From: Thermosulfidibacter sp.
GTDB taxonomy: Bacteria; Thermosulfidibacterota; Thermosulfidibacteria; Thermosulfidibacterales; Thermosulfidibacteraceae
Direction of reading: 5' to 3'
NCBI GenBank assembly: GCA_023269715.1
Contig: JAGDVO010000002.1
Span: forward strand, 23,216-87,215
DNA length: 64,000 nucleotides
Part shown: in pieces, positions 1 through 8,423 of the stretch
How the letters are laid out: every line of letters begins with the position of its first letter
Numbering within the stretch: position 1 is the stretch's first letter
Notes under the pieces: generated by a model
What the model saw: only the letters and a program-made list of their open reading frames with translations
Databases searched by the model: none
What the model was told of the DNA's origin: nothing
Position numbers and translations under genes: made by a program

Positions 1-342
1 TAGCTTCTCTATGCTCTTTCTTATAACCCTGAAGTTGGTAAGGGTTCCTCCTATCCACCTGTAGTTAACATAATACATACCGCATCTCTTTGCCTCTTCC
101 TCAATAACATCCTTTGCCTGTTTTTTTGTCCCCACAAATAAAACCTTCGCACCCTCACTAGCCCTCTCCCTGACAAAATTATAGGCCCTCTCAAGGCATT
201 GTAGAGTTTTCTGGAGATCAATGATATGGATGCCATTTCTCGCGGTGTAAATATAGGGAGCCATCTTGGGATTCCATCTCTTTGTTTGGTGTCCAAAGTG
301 TACACCAGCTTCAAGTAACTGTTTCATAGCTACTACAGCCAT
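1..342 (-). CDS. rpsB: 30S ribosomal protein S2, 5' part (runs off the window)
   Basis: This is the N-terminal 114 codons of ribosomal protein S2, a small-subunit protein that joins the 30S body late and helps recruit S1. The reading starts [19 protein letters not shown] and continues through the S2 signatures [27 protein letters not shown] and [10 protein letters not shown]. The start ATG (340-342) has an AGGAGG Shine-Dalgarno about 7 bases upstream (349-354 region). The gene is truncated only by the window edge and is in frame to base 1. It lies 55 bases downstream of prfB on the same strand, so the two may be cotranscribed. rpsB is more usually followed by tsf, which would lie outside the window. 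Confidence 0.97.
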   Translation of the reverse strand, partial: MAVVAMKQLLEAGVHFGHQTKRWNPKMAPYIYTARNGIHIIDLQKTLQCLERAYNFVRERASEGAKVLFVGTKKQAKDVIEEEAKRCGMYYVNYRWIGGTLTNFRVIRKSIEKL

Positions 343-397
343 CTCCCAACCTCCTATTTATGGTTTTTCCTCCGCCCCTTCTTCCTCAGTGGGAACC

Positions 398-1547
398 TCA
401 TTGTGAGGCACCATCCACCGAGTCCGGAGCGTGAGTTTTATCCTCTTTAACACTGCTAAATAGATAGGCCTCTATAAAATCGTCCAACTCCCCATCTAGC
501 ACCTCCAACGCTTCCATATCAACTTTCTCTACCTGCGTTCTCAAATCTTTTACCATTTTATAGGGATGTAGCACATAAGATCTAATCTGGCTACCCCAGG
601 TAATCTCTTTTTTTGATTTTTCCAACTCCTCCTTTTCTTTTTCCAACTCTTTTTTCTTTAGCCCGTATAACCTAGCCCTCAGAATTTTTAAAGCCATCTC
701 TTTGTTTTTGTGCTGACTCCTTTCATTCTGGCACTGGACAACTATACCTGTGGGTATATGGGTTATCCTTACGGCAGAATCGGTAACGTTCACATGCTGT
801 CCACCAGGTCCACTAGCCCTGAAGGTCTCTATTCTTAGATCTTCTTCCTTTATCTCCACCTCTATATTCTCCTCTATTTCCGGATAGACAAATACACTTG
901 CGAAAGAGGTATGTCTCCTTTTATTTGCGTCAAAAGGAGAAATTCTAACCAACCTGTGAACTCCTGATTCCCCCTTTAAATAACCATAAGCATAAGGCCC
1001 CTTTACAAGGAAGGTAACGCTCTTTATACCGGCGTCATCAGCAGGTTGCCAATCCATAATTTCCACTTCAAACCCTTTCTTTTTAGCCCAAAGTGTATAC
1101 ATCCTTAAGAGCATCTCAGCCCAATCCTGAGCTTCGGTCCCTCCCGTACCAGGGTTTATAGTAACTATGGCATTATTAACATCCTTATCACCCTTAAGCA
1201 AGTTTTTGATTTCAAGATCCTTTACCATCTTCTTAAGCTCGCCCAACTCTTTCCTGATCTCACCAGCCATAGTGGCATCGAGCTCTTCCTCTGCAAGTTC
1301 TATCAAGGTAGCAACATCATCACATTTACTCTTCACCCTCTCCCACTCTTCAATCATACTCTCAAGTTGCTTTTTTAGCTTCATAGTTGATGCCATTTTT
1401 CCAACGTCGTTCCAAAAACTTGGATTGGACATCTCCTCTTCTATAGCTTTCAGTCGTGCCCTTAAAGAATCTATGTCAAAGAAACCTCCTAAGTCTTTCT
1501 AGTCTCTCGACTAAAAGCTCGTACTCTTCCCTTTCAACTTCAAACAT
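398..1547 (-). CDS. prfB: Peptide chain release factor 2 with programmed +1 frameshift
   Basis: RF2 ends translation at UGA and UAA. The first 23 codons (from ATG at 1545-1547, MFEVEREEYELLVERLERLRRFL) end at an in-frame UGA (1476-1478). Reading resumes in the +1 frame with DIDSLRARLK and runs to a stop at 398-400, giving about 382 residues. The main frame shows the stop-recognition tripeptide SPF near residue 203 (VRISPFDANKRR) and the catalytic GGQ near 248 (SGPGGQHVNVTDSAV). It is slightly longer than the roughly 365 residues usual for the family, with a charged C-terminal tail. It lies upstream of rpsB and is divergent from the NagA-like gene. A start at 1432 would cut off the N-terminal helix and ignore the recoding site, so it is rejected. 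Confidence 0.96.
1476..1490 (-). promoter_or_regulatory. RF2 autoregulatory +1 frameshift site
   Basis: Read on the minus strand the segment is AGGAGG-TTT-CTT-TGA followed by C. It combines an internal Shine-Dalgarno (1485-1490), three bases of spacing, the slippery CUU codon (1479-1481), the UGA stop (1476-1478) and the poor-context C. This matches the known bacterial prfB recoding signal element by element. In that system low RF2 makes the ribosome pause at UGA and slip +1, so RF2 regulates its own synthesis. The zero frame stops here and the +1 frame is open to the end of the gene. Confidence 0.96.
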
Positions 1548-1610
1548 GCTAACTCCCTTTACTGGATATTAGTAACTAACAATAGATAAACCAAAGGGGT
1601 AAACAAATCA

Positions 1611-2480
1611 ATGATCGATTTGCACATACACGGAGGATTCGGTCTCAGCTTTCACAGAGGAAAAGTGGAAGACAACCTAAAGATAGCTAGTAAACTTAAA
1701 GAGCTGGGAATAGAATGGATCCTCGCAACAATCATAGCACTTCCACCTGAAAAGCTAAAGAAAGCCCTAAGTGCCATAAGAGATGCAATGAAGGAAACCG
1801 ATGTAATAAAGGGAGCATACATAGAAGGACCATTTATAAATCCCCTAAAAACGGGAGGAATCCCAGTAGAATTCATAAAATCCTGGGATATAGAAACCTT
1901 CAAAAGAGTAATAGAAGAGTATACCGACACTATAAAGATTGTTACCCTCGCCCCAGAGTTAAAGGAGTCAAAGTACCTGCGCGATTTTCTTAAAGATAAG
2001 GGAATCAAAGTAGCAATAGGTCATTCACTGGCAACCTACGGTGAAACAGTGGAATTCACCGAAAAAGGGGTAGATCTTGCAACACATATATTTAACGCTA
2101 TGCGAGAATTCCACCATAGAGAACCAGGAATAGTAGGAGCTATTCTTGAAAGTTCCATTCCTTGCGAAATAATAGCAGAAAAACACCATTTACATCCCAC
2201 AACTACCAAACTCGTATACAGGATAAAAGGCAAAGAATCAGTAATACCAATCTCCGATGCCACAAGTCTAGCAGGTTATGATAAAAAAGAAGGAATATTC
2301 GGCGGTAGGAAGATAATAAACAAAGACGGAGCCTGTTTTACGGAAGATGGAAAGCTTTATGGTTCGGCAACACTGCTACTAGATGGACTTAAGCACCTAA
2401 CGGATCTCGGTGTATATAACAGTATGAGTGAAGCGAAAAATACCCTTATGAGGACAATTGAAAAGTTGAAAATATTGTGA
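1611..2480 (+). CDS. NagA-like N-acetylglucosamine-6-phosphate deacetylase, short form
   Basis: This is a metal-dependent amidohydrolase of the NagA family, which deacetylates GlcNAc-6-phosphate during amino-sugar recycling. Visible ligands and motifs are H5/H7 (DLHIHGGFG), E72 (YIEGPF), H138 (IGHS), H159 with the NAM motif (THIFNAM) and D216 (ISDATSLAG). At 289 residues it is about 90 shorter than typical NagA. It begins directly at the first barrel strand, so the N-terminal half of the small beta-sandwich domain is missing, and the C-terminus is also short. It starts 63 bases from the divergent prfB start, leaving no room for an upstream extension. The fold assignment is firm; the exact substrate is inferred. 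Confidence 0.82.
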   Translation: MIDLHIHGGFGLSFHRGKVEDNLKIASKLKELGIEWILATIIALPPEKLKKALSAIRDAMKETDVIKGAYIEGPFINPLKTGGIPVEFIKSWDIETFKRVIEEYTDTIKIVTLAPELKESKYLRDFLKDKGIKVAIGHSLATYGETVEFTEKGVDLATHIFNAMREFHHREPGIVGAILESSIPCEIIAEKHHLHPTTTKLVYRIKGKESVIPISDATSLAGYDKKEGIFGGRKIINKDGACFTEDGKLYGSATLLLDGLKHLTDLGVYNSMSEAKNTLMRTIEKLKIL

Positions 2481-2497
2481 TAGCATTTTAAATCGCT

Positions 2498-2914
2498 ATG
2501 AGAAAAAAACTTTTTTTATTGAGTATACTAGTTATCTTATTGATTGGCAGTCAGGTGGGATGTATTGTTGTAGCCACCAGTGTAGGTGCAGCTGGCGGAA
2601 TAGCAGGGTATAGATATGTAAAGGAAAAGCTAGAAATAACCTATAATATACCCTACGACACCGTAAGACAGGCTATAGTAAGGAGCCTGGAGAAACTGGC
2701 AATGGTAATAACCGAATATAGGTATGACGGTCTTGAAGGGATCATAAAGGCAAAGACAAAAACCGATACACCTGTAGAGATACACTTCAAAAAGATCGGG
2801 AAAGAAGCCACCCTTGTTACAATAAAAGTAGGAATATTCGGAAACAAAGTAAAATCTCTTGCAATCAAAGAAGAAATCGATAGGCAGTTGGGAATCAAAG
2901 GCGGCTATCTATGA
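2498..2914 (+). CDS. DUF3568-like exported or envelope protein
   Basis: This 138-residue protein has an N-terminal hydrophobic signal (residues 5-22), a Cys at about 22 followed by a Gly/Ala-rich stretch (VGAAGGIAGYRYVK), then one alpha/beta domain. The pattern of signal, Cys, Gly-rich segment and 'YNIPYDTVRQAIVRSLEKLAMVITEYR' resembles DUF3568-family putative lipoproteins of unknown function. The lipobox is imperfect (QVGC rather than L-A/S-G-C), so lipidation is uncertain. Its stop overlaps the next gene's start by 4 bases (ATGA), indicating translational coupling to the thioesterase. No enzymatic role can be assigned. Confidence 0.72.
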   Translation: MRKKLFLLSILVILLIGSQVGCIVVATSVGAAGGIAGYRYVKEKLEITYNIPYDTVRQAIVRSLEKLAMVITEYRYDGLEGIIKAKTKTDTPVEIHFKKIGKEATLVTIKVGIFGNKVKSLAIKEEIDRQLGIKGGYL

Positions 2915-3318
2915 AAATAAAGGTCCGCTATGCAGAGACGGATAAAATGGGAGTTGCATATTATGCCAATTATTTTGTATGGTTTGAAGTGGGAAGAACA
3001 GAACGTTTAGAAAGAGCAGGAATACCCTATAGGGTGATGGAAGAAGAATTCGGTGTGATCCTGCCTGTAATAGAGGCTTTTGCAAAGTATAGAAAAAGTG
3101 TGAGATTCGATGAAGAGATAGAGGTAATTGCCAGGATAGTGGATTTAAGTCACATCAAACTCACCTTCGAATACAGGATCTACAATGAAAACGGGGATTT
3201 AAGCTGCGAAGGATATACACTACATGTCCCCGTCAACTCGAAAGGTAAGGTTATAAGATTTCCAGAGTACATCTATGAAAAGCTGAGGTTAGCCCACTAT
3301 GAAGATAGTAAAACCTGA
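2911..3318 (+). CDS. YbgC/FadM-like acyl-CoA thioesterase
   Basis: This is a small hot-dog-fold thioesterase (135 residues) predicted to hydrolyse acyl-CoA thioesters in the cytoplasm. The N-terminal motif RYAETDKMGVAYYANYFVWF contains the catalytic-site Asp and the helix-start Tyr/Asn of the 4HBT family. The following EVGRTERLERAGIPY and a C-terminal strand (CEGYTLHVPVN) match the family, as does the length. The start overlaps the upstream gene by 4 bases and its end overlaps the hisD start by 20 bases, so it sits inside an operon. The physiological substrate is not evident; short-chain or aromatic acyl-CoAs are typical for relatives. Confidence 0.86.
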   Translation: MKIKVRYAETDKMGVAYYANYFVWFEVGRTERLERAGIPYRVMEEEFGVILPVIEAFAKYRKSVRFDEEIEVIARIVDLSHIKLTFEYRIYNENGDLSCEGYTLHVPVNSKGKVIRFPEYIYEKLRLAHYEDSKT

Positions 3319-4576
3319 AGGAGTAGAAAAACTAGAGGAAATAATAAGAAGTGAAGAAGCGGAAAGACAGAAAGTAAGGGAACTAGTAAGAGAAATAGTA
3401 GATAGAGTAAGGAAAGAGGGAGACAAAGCACTAACAGAATACACAAGAAAATTCGATAGATGGGAAGGTGAACCTCTTAAGTGTGATCCCAAGATTCTTC
3501 GAGATTCGTGGGAAAGCCTGGAAGAGAGAGAAAAAAAGGCTATTTTAACCGCTAAGGAAAGGATAGAGAAATTCCACATAAATCAACTGGAAAAATCGTG
3601 GTTTGTAGAAGACAGGGGATCAATAATAGGAACTATCGTAAATCCTGTTGATAGGGTAGGATTGTACATACCGGGGGGTACCACAAGCCTACCATCAACA
3701 GTCCTCATGACAGCAATACCTGCCGTAGTTGCCGGAGTCAGAGAGATAATAGCAACCACCCCAACGCCCAAGGGTTACAAGAATAAATATACCCTTGCCA
3801 CACTTTACATCTGTGGAATAAATGAAGTTTTTTTCGTAGGTGGAGCACAGGCAATCTCTGCAATGGCCTATGGTACAGAGAGTATACCAAAAGTAGACGT
3901 AATAGCAGGACCAGGCAATATATTCGTATCGGAAGCAAAAGCTCTTGTCTATGGAGATGTAGGCATAGACAGTATTGCAGGGCCAAGTGAAATTATGGTT
4001 ATAGCAGATGAAACCTACCCTCCAAAATGGATAGCTATGGACCTACTAAGCCAAGCTGAGCACGACGTTATGGCAAGATCCATCCTTGTCACCAATTCTG
4101 AAAAAGTAATAGAAGAGACCCTATTCTACATAGAGGAGTTCTTGAAAACCCTGCCAACAAGAGAAATAGCTCAGGAATCCTGGGAAAAGATGGGTATAGT
4201 GATAAAAATTGAGGATATGAAAGAGGCCGTTGAAGTAGTGAATACCATAGCACCTGAACATCTAGAAGTTATGACTGAAGATCCCTGGAAGCTATTACCT
4301 CATATAAAAAATGCCGGAGCAATCTTTTTGGGTGGATATTCTCCAGAAGCGATGGGTGACTACATAGTAGGATGTAACCACACTCTCCCAACGGGAGGAA
4401 GGGCGAAATTTTCCTCTCCTCTTGGTGTGTACAATTTCCTCAAGAGATCTTCCATAATTGATCTTAGTAAAGATCTCTTTCTTGAACTTTCCGAAAAAGC
4501 AATGATCCTTGCAGAAATAGAAGGACTTATAGCACATAGAGATTCTATAAAACTGCGATTGGAGGGGGAGGGATAG
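3299..4576 (+). CDS. hisD: Histidinol dehydrogenase
   Basis: HisD catalyses the last two steps of histidine synthesis, oxidising L-histidinol to L-histidine with NAD+ and Zn2+. At 425 residues it has the family length. Visible motifs are YIPGGTTSLPSTVLM (nucleotide-binding loop), FVGGAQAISAMAYGTESIPKVD, the conserved GPGN, IAGPSEIMVIADE, the zinc and catalytic segment LLSQAEHDVMA, the catalytic Glu-His (APEHLEVM) and NHTLPTGGRAKFSSPLGV. It overlaps the end of the thioesterase gene and precedes ppsA by 4 bases. No other his gene is adjacent; hisC lies near 61.8 kb, so histidine genes are dispersed. Translation is probably coupled to the upstream gene. Confidence 0.96.
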   Translation: MKIVKPEGVEKLEEIIRSEEAERQKVRELVREIVDRVRKEGDKALTEYTRKFDRWEGEPLKCDPKILRDSWESLEEREKKAILTAKERIEKFHINQLEKSWFVEDRGSIIGTIVNPVDRVGLYIPGGTTSLPSTVLMTAIPAVVAGVREIIATTPTPKGYKNKYTLATLYICGINEVFFVGGAQAISAMAYGTESIPKVDVIAGPGNIFVSEAKALVYGDVGIDSIAGPSEIMVIADETYPPKWIAMDLLSQAEHDVMARSILVTNSEKVIEETLFYIEEFLKTLPTREIAQESWEKMGIVIKIEDMKEAVEVVNTIAPEHLEVMTEDPWKLLPHIKNAGAIFLGGYSPEAMGDYIVGCNHTLPTGGRAKFSSPLGVYNFLKRSSIIDLSKDLFLELSEKAMILAEIEGLIAHRDSIKLRLEGEG

Positions 4577-4580
4577 AGTT

Positions 4581-6983
4581 ATGAAATATGTAAGATGGTT
4601 TGATGAGATTACCATCGAAGATCTACCACTTGTGGGCGGAAAAACTTCCTCTCTCGGAGAGATGTACAATCAGCTTTCAAGAAAGGGGATAAACATACCC
4701 TATGGATTTGCAGTAACCGCCTATGGATACTGGAGATTCATCGATCACAACCTTTTAAGGGAGAAGATCTATGAAGTCCTAAAGGATCTCGATATCAATA
4801 AGTTAGATGAACTGGCCCTTAAAGGACAGAAAATTCGTGACTTCATATACTATGGAAGTATGCCTGAAGATCTGGAAGAGGAGATTAAAGTAGCTTACAA
4901 GAGGTTGTGCGAGCTATACGGAGAAAATACAGATGTAGCTGTTAGATCAAGTGCCACAGCCGAAGATCTACCAGATGCATCTTTTGCAGGGCAACAGGAT
5001 ACCTATCTTAACATAAGGGGAATAGAAAGGGTAATAGATGCCGTTAAAAAATGTTTCTCCTCCCTATTCACCGACAGAGCTATCTACTATAGAACAGTTA
5101 AGGGTTTTGACCATTTCAACATAGCTCTTTCTATTGCAATCCAAAAAATGGTAAGATCGGATCTTGCATCAAGTGGAGTGATGTTCACAATAGACACAGA
5201 AACCGGTTTCAAAGATGTTATTCTAATCACTGCAGCCTATGGACTTGGAGAAGTTCTTGTCCAAGGAGAAGTTAACCCAGACGAGTACTATGTTTTCAAG
5301 GAAACACTCAAAAAAGGTTACAGACCAATAATAAGGAAGAGATTGGGGCAAAAACAGTTAAAGATGGTCTACTCCGACAAGGTTGGAACTAGTACGGTGA
5401 AGAAAATACCAGTACCCGTAGATGAAAGGAGGAGATTTGCACTGAGAGATGAAGAAATCCTAAAGCTAGCAAACTGGGGATTGATAATAGAAGAACATTA
5501 CAGCAATAAGGCAGGCACCTATAGACCGATGGACATAGAATGGGCAAAGGATGGGATAACAGGGGAACTATTTGTGGTTCAAGCGCGTCCTGAAACTGTG
5601 CATTCCCAGAAAGAGGAAAATGAAATAGAGATATATAAACTCCTAAAGCGTGGAAAGATTATAGCTATAGGAAGGAGTGTGGGTAACAAGATAGCAGCAG
5701 GAAAGGCAAGAGTAATAACGGATGTCAAGAACATAAAGACCTTTGAAAAAGGTGAGATACTGGTTACTGAAATGACCGATCCTGACTGGGAACCTATAAT
5801 GAAAATGGCAAAGGCAATAGTCACAGAAAGAGGTGGTAGGACATGCCATGCTGCTATAGTGGCTAGAGAGCTAGGAGTACCTGCTGTTGTGGGAGCCCAA
5901 GATGTACTAGAAAAGATAAAAACAGGAATGGAAATCACCGTTTCCTGTGCGGAAGGCGAAGATGGATTCATCTATGAAGGGATACTACCTTTTGAAGTTG
6001 AAAAGATAAAGATCCAGGAACTTCCCCAAACTAGAACAAAGGTTATGATGATCCTTGGTAATCCAGAAGAGGCTTTCAAAAATGCAATGATACCAAATGA
6101 TGGAGTTGGGCTTGCGAGACTAGAGTTCATAATAAACTCCTATATACAGATCCATCCTATGGCACTCGTTAGATTTGACAAGATAACGGACAAGGAAACA
6201 AAAGAAAAAATAGAAGAACTCACATACGGATACAGCGATAAAAGAGAATACTTCACTGATAAGCTGGCAGAGGGTATAGCAACAATAGCAGCAGCCTTCT
6301 ATCCAAAACCGGTTATAGTGAGGATGAGTGACTTTAAAACTAATGAATACGCAAATCTGATAGGCGGTAGATACTTCGAACCACCAGAACACAACCCTAT
6401 GTTAGGTTGGAGAGGAGCAAGTAGATACTACCATCCGAACTATAGAGAAGGATTCGCCCTTGAATGTCTCGCAGTAAAGAAAGTCAGAGAGGAGATGGGC
6501 TTAACAAATGTAAAGGTCATGATACCCTTCTGCAGGACTCCAGAAGAAGGACTGAAAGTAATAGAAGAGATGGCCAAAAACGGTCTAAAACAGGGAGAAA
6601 ATGGTTTGGAAGTGTACGTTATGTGTGAACTGCCAGTTAACGTTATACTAGCGGATAAATTTGCACAGATATTTGATGGTTTCTCTATCGGCTCTAATGA
6701 CCTCACGCAACTCGTATTGGGAGTTGACAGAGACTCAGAACTCATAGCACACCTATACGATGAAAGGAATGAAGCAGTAAAAAGAATGATAGCAATGGTC
6801 ATAGAAACAGCGCACAAATTCAACAGGGTAATTGGGATATGTGGACAAGGTCCATCAGATTACCCAGATTTTGCCGAATTTCTTGTGGAGTGTGGTATAG
6901 ATAGTATATCCTTGACCCCTGATACAGTACTTACAGGAAAACTGGCGATACTCAAAGCAGAGGAGAAACTACTCAAGAAATGA
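4581..6983 (+). CDS. ppsA: Phosphoenolpyruvate synthase
   Basis: PpsA converts pyruvate, ATP and water into PEP, AMP and Pi, the entry step of gluconeogenesis from pyruvate. The 800-residue protein has the N-terminal ATP/pyruvate-binding domain (VGGKTSSLGEMY near 19; AVRSSATAEDLPDASFAGQQDT near 120-140), the swivelling phosphohistidine domain with His423 in GGRTCHAAIVARELGVPAVVG, and the C-terminal TIM barrel ending with catalytic Cys754 (GICGQGPSDYPDF) and SISLTPDTVL. The length matches bacterial PpsA. It starts 4 bases after hisD and is followed by a TPR protein, a small hydrolase-like protein and apgM. With the POR operon at 36-39 kb it supports carbon flow from acetyl-CoA through pyruvate to PEP. 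Confidence 0.97.
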   Translation: MKYVRWFDEITIEDLPLVGGKTSSLGEMYNQLSRKGINIPYGFAVTAYGYWRFIDHNLLREKIYEVLKDLDINKLDELALKGQKIRDFIYYGSMPEDLEEEIKVAYKRLCELYGENTDVAVRSSATAEDLPDASFAGQQDTYLNIRGIERVIDAVKKCFSSLFTDRAIYYRTVKGFDHFNIALSIAIQKMVRSDLASSGVMFTIDTETGFKDVILITAAYGLGEVLVQGEVNPDEYYVFKETLKKGYRPIIRKRLGQKQLKMVYSDKVGTSTVKKIPVPVDERRRFALRDEEILKLANWGLIIEEHYSNKAGTYRPMDIEWAKDGITGELFVVQARPETVHSQKEENEIEIYKLLKRGKIIAIGRSVGNKIAAGKARVITDVKNIKTFEKGEILVTEMTDPDWEPIMKMAKAIVTERGGRTCHAAIVARELGVPAVVGAQDVLEKIKTGMEITVSCAEGEDGFIYEGILPFEVEKIKIQELPQTRTKVMMILGNPEEAFKNAMIPNDGVGLARLEFIINSYIQIHPMALVRFDKITDKETKEKIEELTYGYSDKREYFTDKLAEGIATIAAAFYPKPVIVRMSDFKTNEYANLIGGRYFEPPEHNPMLGWRGASRYYHPNYREGFALECLAVKKVREEMGLTNVKVMIPFCRTPEEGLKVIEEMAKNGLKQGENGLEVYVMCELPVNVILADKFAQIFDGFSIGSNDLTQLVLGVDRDSELIAHLYDERNEAVKRMIAMVIETAHKFNRVIGICGQGPSDYPDFAEFLVECGIDSISLTPDTVLTGKLAILKAEEKLLKK

Positions 6984-6995
6984 AGGGAGGTTAAC

Positions 6996-8003
6996 TTGTT
7001 AGTAATAAAAATAATTCTCGCAATTATATTTTTTGTTTTGGGAGCTGGTCTTCTCTTTCTTGGAGGTCTTGCAGTATGGGTAAAAAACATTAAAAGAGGC
7101 CTTGTGCTGATATTACTTGGGATACTATCACTAGCTGAGAGTTATGAAACGATCACATATAGCTCTCCTTTATTATTCTGGTTGCTTCTCATATTCTTTA
7201 CGTTACTTGGTCTGAGATTATACCTATACATCGAAGAACCTGACCTTTCGATAACAGATTGGTTAAAATCTCCAGAAAGACTTCTGAAAGAAGGTAGAAA
7301 GGAACAAGCTGCCATAAAACTGAGAAGAGGCAAAAAATGGGAAGAGGCAGGAAAAATCTACGAGGAACTGAGTTTATTATCTTCCGCTATTGTATGCTAT
7401 GAAGAAGCTGGAAAATGGGAAGATCTAGCAAGAATATATGAAAGACTGGCTGAAGAGGGTGAACACAAAGATTACTATTTAAGAAAAGCAAGGGAAATAT
7501 ACGAAGAAAAGCTCAAGAATCCACACAAAGCTGCTGAAGTCCTTGAAAAATTAGCCGAAATTGAAGAATGGTTTTGGGACGATGTAGCGAAGATGTGGGA
7601 AAAATGTAAAAACTTTGACAAGGCAAAAGAAGCCTGGGAAAGGGCACTAAATGTGGCAAAAAGGAGAGCAATAGAAGAAGATGGAGTGTTCTGGAGTGAT
7701 GTGGCCGAAATATCCGAAAGGCTAGGGAAACCAGAAGAAGCTATAGAAGGGTACAAAAAATTTGTTGAATTCTGTCTCAAAATGGAAGAAAAGGAAGGTA
7801 AGGGTTGGATAAGACATGTAGCAGAGGGATATTTTGCGCTGTATAGACTGACAGGTGATGAGTCCTACAAAACCCAGGCAGAAGATGCACTGAACAAATT
7901 CAAACAGTTTTTGGATGAATTTGTTCTTGACGAAAATTTAAAATATGAGATAATAGAAGAAGTAAAAAAATGGGAAAGGGGGATAGTTGAAAGCAAGATA
8001 TAG
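6996..8003 (+). CDS. Membrane-anchored TPR-repeat protein
   Basis: The protein has 335 residues. The N-terminal 80 form about three hydrophobic segments (roughly 4-28, 33-50 and 58-78). The rest is helical, with degenerate TPR or SEL1-like repeats (AAIKLRRGKKWEEAGKIYEEL, AIVCYEEAGKWEDLARIYERL, KAKEAWERALNVAKRR) rich in Glu, Lys and Trp. The start is TTG (6996-6998) preceded by GGGAGG at 6984-6990. I do not recognise an orthologous family. The TPR body should be a cytoplasmic or periplasmic protein-binding scaffold. It sits between ppsA and a deoxyribosyltransferase-like gene in the same operon and ends immediately before the next start codon. Confidence 0.8.
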   Translation: MLVIKIILAIIFFVLGAGLLFLGGLAVWVKNIKRGLVLILLGILSLAESYETITYSSPLLFWLLLIFFTLLGLRLYLYIEEPDLSITDWLKSPERLLKEGRKEQAAIKLRRGKKWEEAGKIYEELSLLSSAIVCYEEAGKWEDLARIYERLAEEGEHKDYYLRKAREIYEEKLKNPHKAAEVLEKLAEIEEWFWDDVAKMWEKCKNFDKAKEAWERALNVAKRRAIEEDGVFWSDVAEISERLGKPEEAIEGYKKFVEFCLKMEEKEGKGWIRHVAEGYFALYRLTGDESYKTQAEDALNKFKQFLDEFVLDENLKYEIIEEVKKWERGIVESKI

Positions 8004-8423
8004 ATGAATGGAATGATATTTATAGCAGGAATAATACAGGGATCAAAAAGGGATTCTGCTCTTTACGATCAGAGTTATAGAGAGAGGTTGAAAAATATTT
8101 TTATAAAGTACTTTCCAAATTACCATATCTATTGCCCAGTTTCTAATCATCCCAACTGTGCTAATTACAGTGACGAAGAAGCTTTAAAAACTTTTCTCTA
8201 CCACTTAAATCTTGTAAGGCATTCCAAATTACTCGTCGCGTATATCCCAGAAGCGAGTATGGGGACTGCCATTGAAATGTGGGAAGCCTACAACCACAAC
8301 GTCCCAGTATGGAGTATAACTCCTATGAAAAAAAACTGGGTAGTCAGAATAACTTCAAAAAAGATATTTTCAAGTATTGAGGAGCTCGAAGAGTATCTAT
8401 CAGAAGGAGGACAAATTGAATAG
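8004..8423 (+). CDS. Nucleoside 2-deoxyribosyltransferase-like protein
   Basis: This 139-residue protein resembles the nucleoside 2-deoxyribosyltransferase-like (Rossmann-type) superfamily. It has an N-terminal strand ([12 protein letters not shown]), a middle strand with a hydrophobic acidic pattern ([27 protein letters not shown]) that resembles the Glu-containing active-site helix, and a C-terminal strand ([16 protein letters not shown]). Relatives act on nucleotide glycosidic bonds, but many are uncharacterised and some are nucleotide binders. Its start abuts the upstream stop and its end overlaps apgM by 8 bases, so it is part of the ppsA-apgM operon. Function is inferred from fold resemblance only. 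Confidence 0.6.
   Translation: MNGMIFIAGIIQGSKRDSALYDQSYRERLKNIFIKYFPNYHIYCPVSNHPNCANYSDEEALKTFLYHLNLVRHSKLLVAYIPEASMGTAIEMWEAYNHNVPVWSITPMKKNWVVRITSKKIFSSIEELEEYLSEGGQIE

Noticed and set aside
51-314. 87-residue reading frame on the minus strand at the left edge
   Set aside because: It is an out-of-frame shadow of rpsB; the S2 protein reads continuously from 342 to base 1 in another frame with all family motifs.
396-408. CCTCA-TTG-TGAGG hairpin at the prfB stop as a terminator
   Set aside because: The 5-bp stem is too weak and no T run follows on either strand.
398-1432. prfB starting at the ATG at 1432
   Set aside because: It ignores the upstream 23 codons and the perfect frameshift site; RF2 proteins normally include this N-terminal part.
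8377-8415. ATG at 8377 as the apgM start
   Set aside because: It adds 13 residues unlike ApgM and has no Shine-Dalgarno, whereas TTG 8416 has GGAGG at good spacing.
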